Part shown: positions 60,501 to 64,000 of the stretch, piece after piece | How positions within the stretch are numbered: position 1 is the first letter of the stretch | Layout: each line of letters begins with the position of its first letter | Assembly (NCBI GenBank): GCA_016808115.1 | Contig: JAEQBH010000890.1 | Coordinates: 310,001-374,000 of the forward strand | Direction: 5' to 3' | DNA: 64,000 nucleotides | Source: Tetrastigma voinierianum | Lineage: Eukaryota; Streptophyta; Magnoliopsida; Vitales; Vitaceae | Program-made: the position numbers and the translations under genes | Notes under the pieces: generated by a model | Seen by the model: the letters and a program-made list of their open reading frames with translations, nothing else | Told to the model about the DNA's origin: nothing | Database searches by the model: none

Positions 60501-61904
60501 AAAAAAAAGGTTTAGTTATGAAGTCAAAACATTCTCCGGTTGCTTCACCTTTAAAAATGAAGCAATGTAAGAGCTAAACAAATATTAATTCATACTTATA
60601 TCAACTCAGACTTTCAAGATAAGTATGCAATTTAAAAACTTATAAAAATTGTGAAGTTCTAAATAAATACATTAATGAATTTAAATAAAATTTTTAGCCT
60701 CTTTCATTTCTAAACTCAATAATTTATTTCAAATATAGCGTTTTCAGTACGTGCTAAGATATTTATTAGAGAAAAAAATGAATTAATTAAGAGTTCTAAT
60801 TTTAGATAGCTTACTGATCAAGGATATTCAAATTTAAAAAAAATCAGGATAATTTTTTTTAACAACTAAACACTTAATGTTGTAAACTGCCCCCACTAGG
60901 ACACAAACTGAGACCCATCCCCTTTATATTTAAACGTGGAACACTCTGTCATATGAGTCAGGCTTCATGGACAAAAAATTTCAGAATAATTAAAAACGAA
61001 TGTTAAAATAAAAGCATAAAAAGAAAAAAAAAAAAAAACCTATTCAAATTACTTGACTACATCTAATATCATAAAAAAACTCTATATTGTTCCAAGTATT
61101 TAATCATTTTAAAAATATTAAAAAAATTTCTACTAAAATATGACTCATTCAATAATAATATAAAAATAAATTAATATAATAGGACTTGTTAATCACATAG
61201 ATAACACAATATAATTGATTCGGCTTAATCAACGGATTGCTGAATTATACATAATATTGGTATGGATTCCACGCGGTTATTTTTGTATGAGACCTATCTT
61301 AACATTATCATAACCTATTTTTGAAATGCTTTTCCTATTGCTTTTAACTTTCTATTAATTTTTTTTAATTCTTAATTAACATATTTAATTTCAATTACAA
61401 TATAACTTATTATATAAAGCAAAGTTACATTTAATTAATTAGACTTAACTTATATTAATTTTCTAGTCATGATATCAAGTGGATATGTAGAAAACATAAC
61501 CAAAAAAACATCTAAGTTTATTTAAGAAAATATATTCTCATAAGTTGTCCAACAGATAAAAAATTTAAAGAACTACAAATTAAATAAATATCAATCAAAT
61601 CAACAATCCAAAACATACAAATTAGAATCAATAATTTGAACGAAGAGCCCTTTCAAAGATATTCTCATTCTAGTTCACCATATCTTTGCTACCATTTGCC
61701 ACTTTCAACTGCAATATATCCTGTGTAATTGTTAGTAAGATTTCCATGAGTGTGTTATTATTATCATTATAAAGACGAAAGTCCTATAGTGTTCCACCTT
61801 TGCCAACAGAGTTTGTACTAAAAAACACAAATCGTAGTGACTATTCCGAGTCTCTACGGACACTCACATAACCAGGATTCGGGGACAAACTTAAGTGATA
61901 TAGG

Positions 61905-62000
61905 TGTCGTGACTCAATGATTTAATACTTACAAATTTCAGGATGGCTAAGTGTGGAACTTGAGTTTGAATCACCCTAGAAACAAAGGGGGTTTTTTTTT
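61905..62000 (+). mobile_element. Candidate SINE fragment
   Basis: TCGTGACTCAATGATTTAA (A-box-like), then GGATGGCTAAGTGTGGAAC, then GAGTTTGAATCACCC (B-box-like) and a T-run at 61991-62000. The arrangement resembles tRNA-derived plant SINEs. The 5' end and target duplication are not resolved. Confidence 0.35.
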
Positions 62001-62096
62001 CAAAAAAAACAAAAATCCTCTTGGGCACCACTACTTTGTACATCATATTTTAGAGTAGCTAAGAGTGTCAAATTGAGGAAGAGAAAGGTCAGTTTA

Positions 62097-64000
62097 TGTA
62101 AAACCCGGGAAAATTAGAAATTTTCAAAAATGGCAAAATGATAATAATAATAATAATAAATCGCCATAATGGTTTAGGGAAGCCTAGAAAATTCTCTAGA
62201 TCCTCGATGATCAAACACCGTAAGCATTGATCTGCTCTATGAATCCAAATATCTGAAAAGTTTTTCAAATTCTAAGATGTTTAATATTTTTACGATTTTC
62301 TGGGTGATAAGTTGCCAGTGACTCCAGAGATGAGATTTTTACAAAAATCTCGGAAGTCAGAAAATGGATTGAGCTAAGTTCATTTAAAATAAAATGAATT
62401 GAAAAGAAATAAATTGTTTCGGGGTAGAAACGTACTGGACGAGATGGACACATGCATAACAGAGCCATATCCACCTTTTTTTTTAAAAAAAGAAAGTCAT
62501 GAAAAAGGAAAAGGAGTGAGACTGACATACAGGTGCGTGAGACGAGGAGAAAAATAATTTGTGAGAGTAGAAACTCTAGCTTCTAAGATTTACTAATCGA
62601 CCTGTGTTTTCTGGTCGGAGCAAAAGGCAAAGTCGGTCCACGCATGGGTACCAAAATCTTTGAGTTTCACAACTCCACGAGAATTTTCCTACACGGAATC
62701 TTTCTAAATTTCTAGCCGCCATTTATCACGTTTTCTTCTGAGGCCGTAGAGGTTAATTTCATCCCAAAATCTTGGGACTGAGTGTAGGAATATTTGTGAC
62801 TGTTTTTAGATAGTTCAGGCTGAATTTTCGGGACTATTTTCTAACGGTTCGAGCTAATTTTTCGGATCGTTTAGACCCGATTGAATTTTTCGTACCGTCG
62901 ACAACCGCTGAATTTCGTGGACCGCTGACGCCTAAACAGATTTTCTGAATCGCTTTCAGCAAATTCAAATCGTCGAGGTTTGGTTTTGATCCCAAGACTG
63001 ATGTCTTCGGGTTTTGTTGTGTGTTTTGGTATCACTGTAATTTGTTGATGAATTGAACAAAAAAAAAAAAAAAAGGTTCATGGCCGTGAAGGGACCAAGA
63101 GGTTCCTTGTTTTATATGAGTCCGAGATTTGGGCCATTTTGTGTGTATTGTTGGAAAAATAAATAATATGCGGTTGTGTGTCAAAAATCATGTTCATGTG
63201 TGCTTGCGTGATGTATTAACATGGAAATTGTGATGAATAGAAATTATATGCATGAAATATAATTGACTGAATTTATAATGTTTACACGGGAGCATGACAT
63301 ACATGAAACGTACATGATCACGCTTCATATGCACGTCACACATCGTGTCGAGCTCCGTGGGTGTGAATGGTATCAACACCATTATTATGAATGCATAGTG
63401 AGCTTGAAATTGGCACAACGCCCAATCGACTCACCGCATAAAAATAATAATAATAAATTTCGCGGTGTTCAGAAGCAAGATGTGCGTATACCCTCTCCCC
63501 CAAGGGTGAAAGAAGACCGTAATTTTTTTTCTTTTGTCGACATATATATCACATGGTGCTTACAGTGTAGGAAGGAGTGGCGGTCGCGGTGAGACTCCTC
63601 GTAAAATTACAACCCAAATAAACACGCGATTTATAAAATTGAATAAACATCGAGGGTCACGCGCTGAGTCATCGGGCGAACACCAATGACCAGTTTTCAC
63701 ACTTAGTGTACTGCGGTGTGAGGAGTCAGACTCGGTTATGGTCATGATGACTACCCCATATATTATCGCATTATTCCGCGATTTCTTACGGTTTATATGG
63801 AATGTGATCGACGCTTACGGGTCGCACAGATGTGCATTTTAGCGGGAAGTAGTCTCTAGAGGAGAATTTTTCTACTAGACATTGCTCACCCCGTTGTGGG
63901 ACCCCCTTTCAGGTACAGGGGGTGTACAGGGAGGCGGCGCTCCGACGAGGCCATGATTATGAAGAAGGCCAAAGTGTGGCCTTGATATTACCTTTGAGTA
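62097..64000 (+). mobile_element. Chromovirus-type LTR, cut by the window end
   Basis: Starts TGTAAAACCCGGG. It matches the LTR at 15273 closely in the middle: GGAGCAAAAGGCAAAGTCGGTCCACGCAT near 62615 against 15778, and TTCATGGCCGTGAAGGGACC at 63078. The last bases (GTGTGGCCTTGATATTACCTTTG) match 25573, about 430 bp before the end of the sister LTR, so roughly that much is missing. No PPT of the usual kind stands before it, so it is either a 5' LTR or a solo LTR. Confidence 0.75.
62140..62160. repeat. (ATA)n microsatellite
   Basis: Seven trinucleotide units inside the LTR. Confidence 0.95.

Larger units (their letters stand above)
60122..62096. other. AT-rich intergenic stretch
   Basis: No gene. 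It contains an AT microsatellite (60451-60494) and a SINE-like piece near 61905-62000. The remainder is AT-rich and unassigned; it may be the site into which X inserted. Confidence 0.5.

Noticed and set aside
1..64000. Search for host genes, tRNA genes or rRNA
   Set aside because: No frame shows a host protein family, no cloverleaf with both boxes and a proper acceptor was found, and all recognisable proteins are retroelement Gag or Pol.

Overview
The window is nuclear DNA of a flowering plant, most likely a woody eudicot with a repeat-rich genome. I found no intact host gene, no tRNA or rRNA gene and no bacterial-type feature. Nearly everything that can be assigned is LTR retrotransposon sequence, and almost every coding segment is broken by stops and frameshifts. 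The species cannot be named from what is here.

Left third (1-26639). A large Ty3/gypsy element of the Tat/Ogre type runs from before base 1 to about 15230 on the + strand. It has a broken gag, a 1.2 kb insertion, protease, reverse transcriptase (RT)/RNase H, integrase, a long 3' untranslated part with a minisatellite, a polypurine tract (PPT) and a 3.2 kb 3' LTR. It sits directly against the last bases, PPT and 3' LTR (15273-17547) of a chromovirus-type gypsy element. Then come an Athila-like RT fragment (17582-18870), a tRNA-derived SINE-like repeat, a related LTR (21267-about 22850), a 250 bp TRIM element with all its signals (23365-23614) and a solo chromoviral LTR (23704-26030).

Right two thirds (26640-60121). 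One minus-strand Tat-type gypsy element (called X here) has been expanded from about 12 kb to 33.5 kb by later insertions. In minus orientation it reads: 5' LTR, primer binding site (PBS), gag, protease, RT/RNase H, integrase, minisatellite, a candidate antisense extra ORF, PPT, 3' LTR. A copia-like solo LTR lies in its gag-protease region. Its 5' LTR was entered by a second gypsy element (called Z, 39175-57136, minus) that keeps gag and the end of protease but lacks RT, RNase H and integrase. One LTR of Z carries a solo LTR flanked by CACCC; the other carries a complete but decayed Ty1/copia element (46386-54864, 5 bp duplication CATGT). A further solo LTR (57227-about 59932) lies in the same X LTR.

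Right edge (60122-64000). An AT-rich stretch with a microsatellite and another SINE-like repeat is followed by another copy of the chromoviral LTR, cut by the window end. The window is a layered record of retrotransposition and LTR-LTR recombination. I see no new enzyme system; the points of interest are structural.
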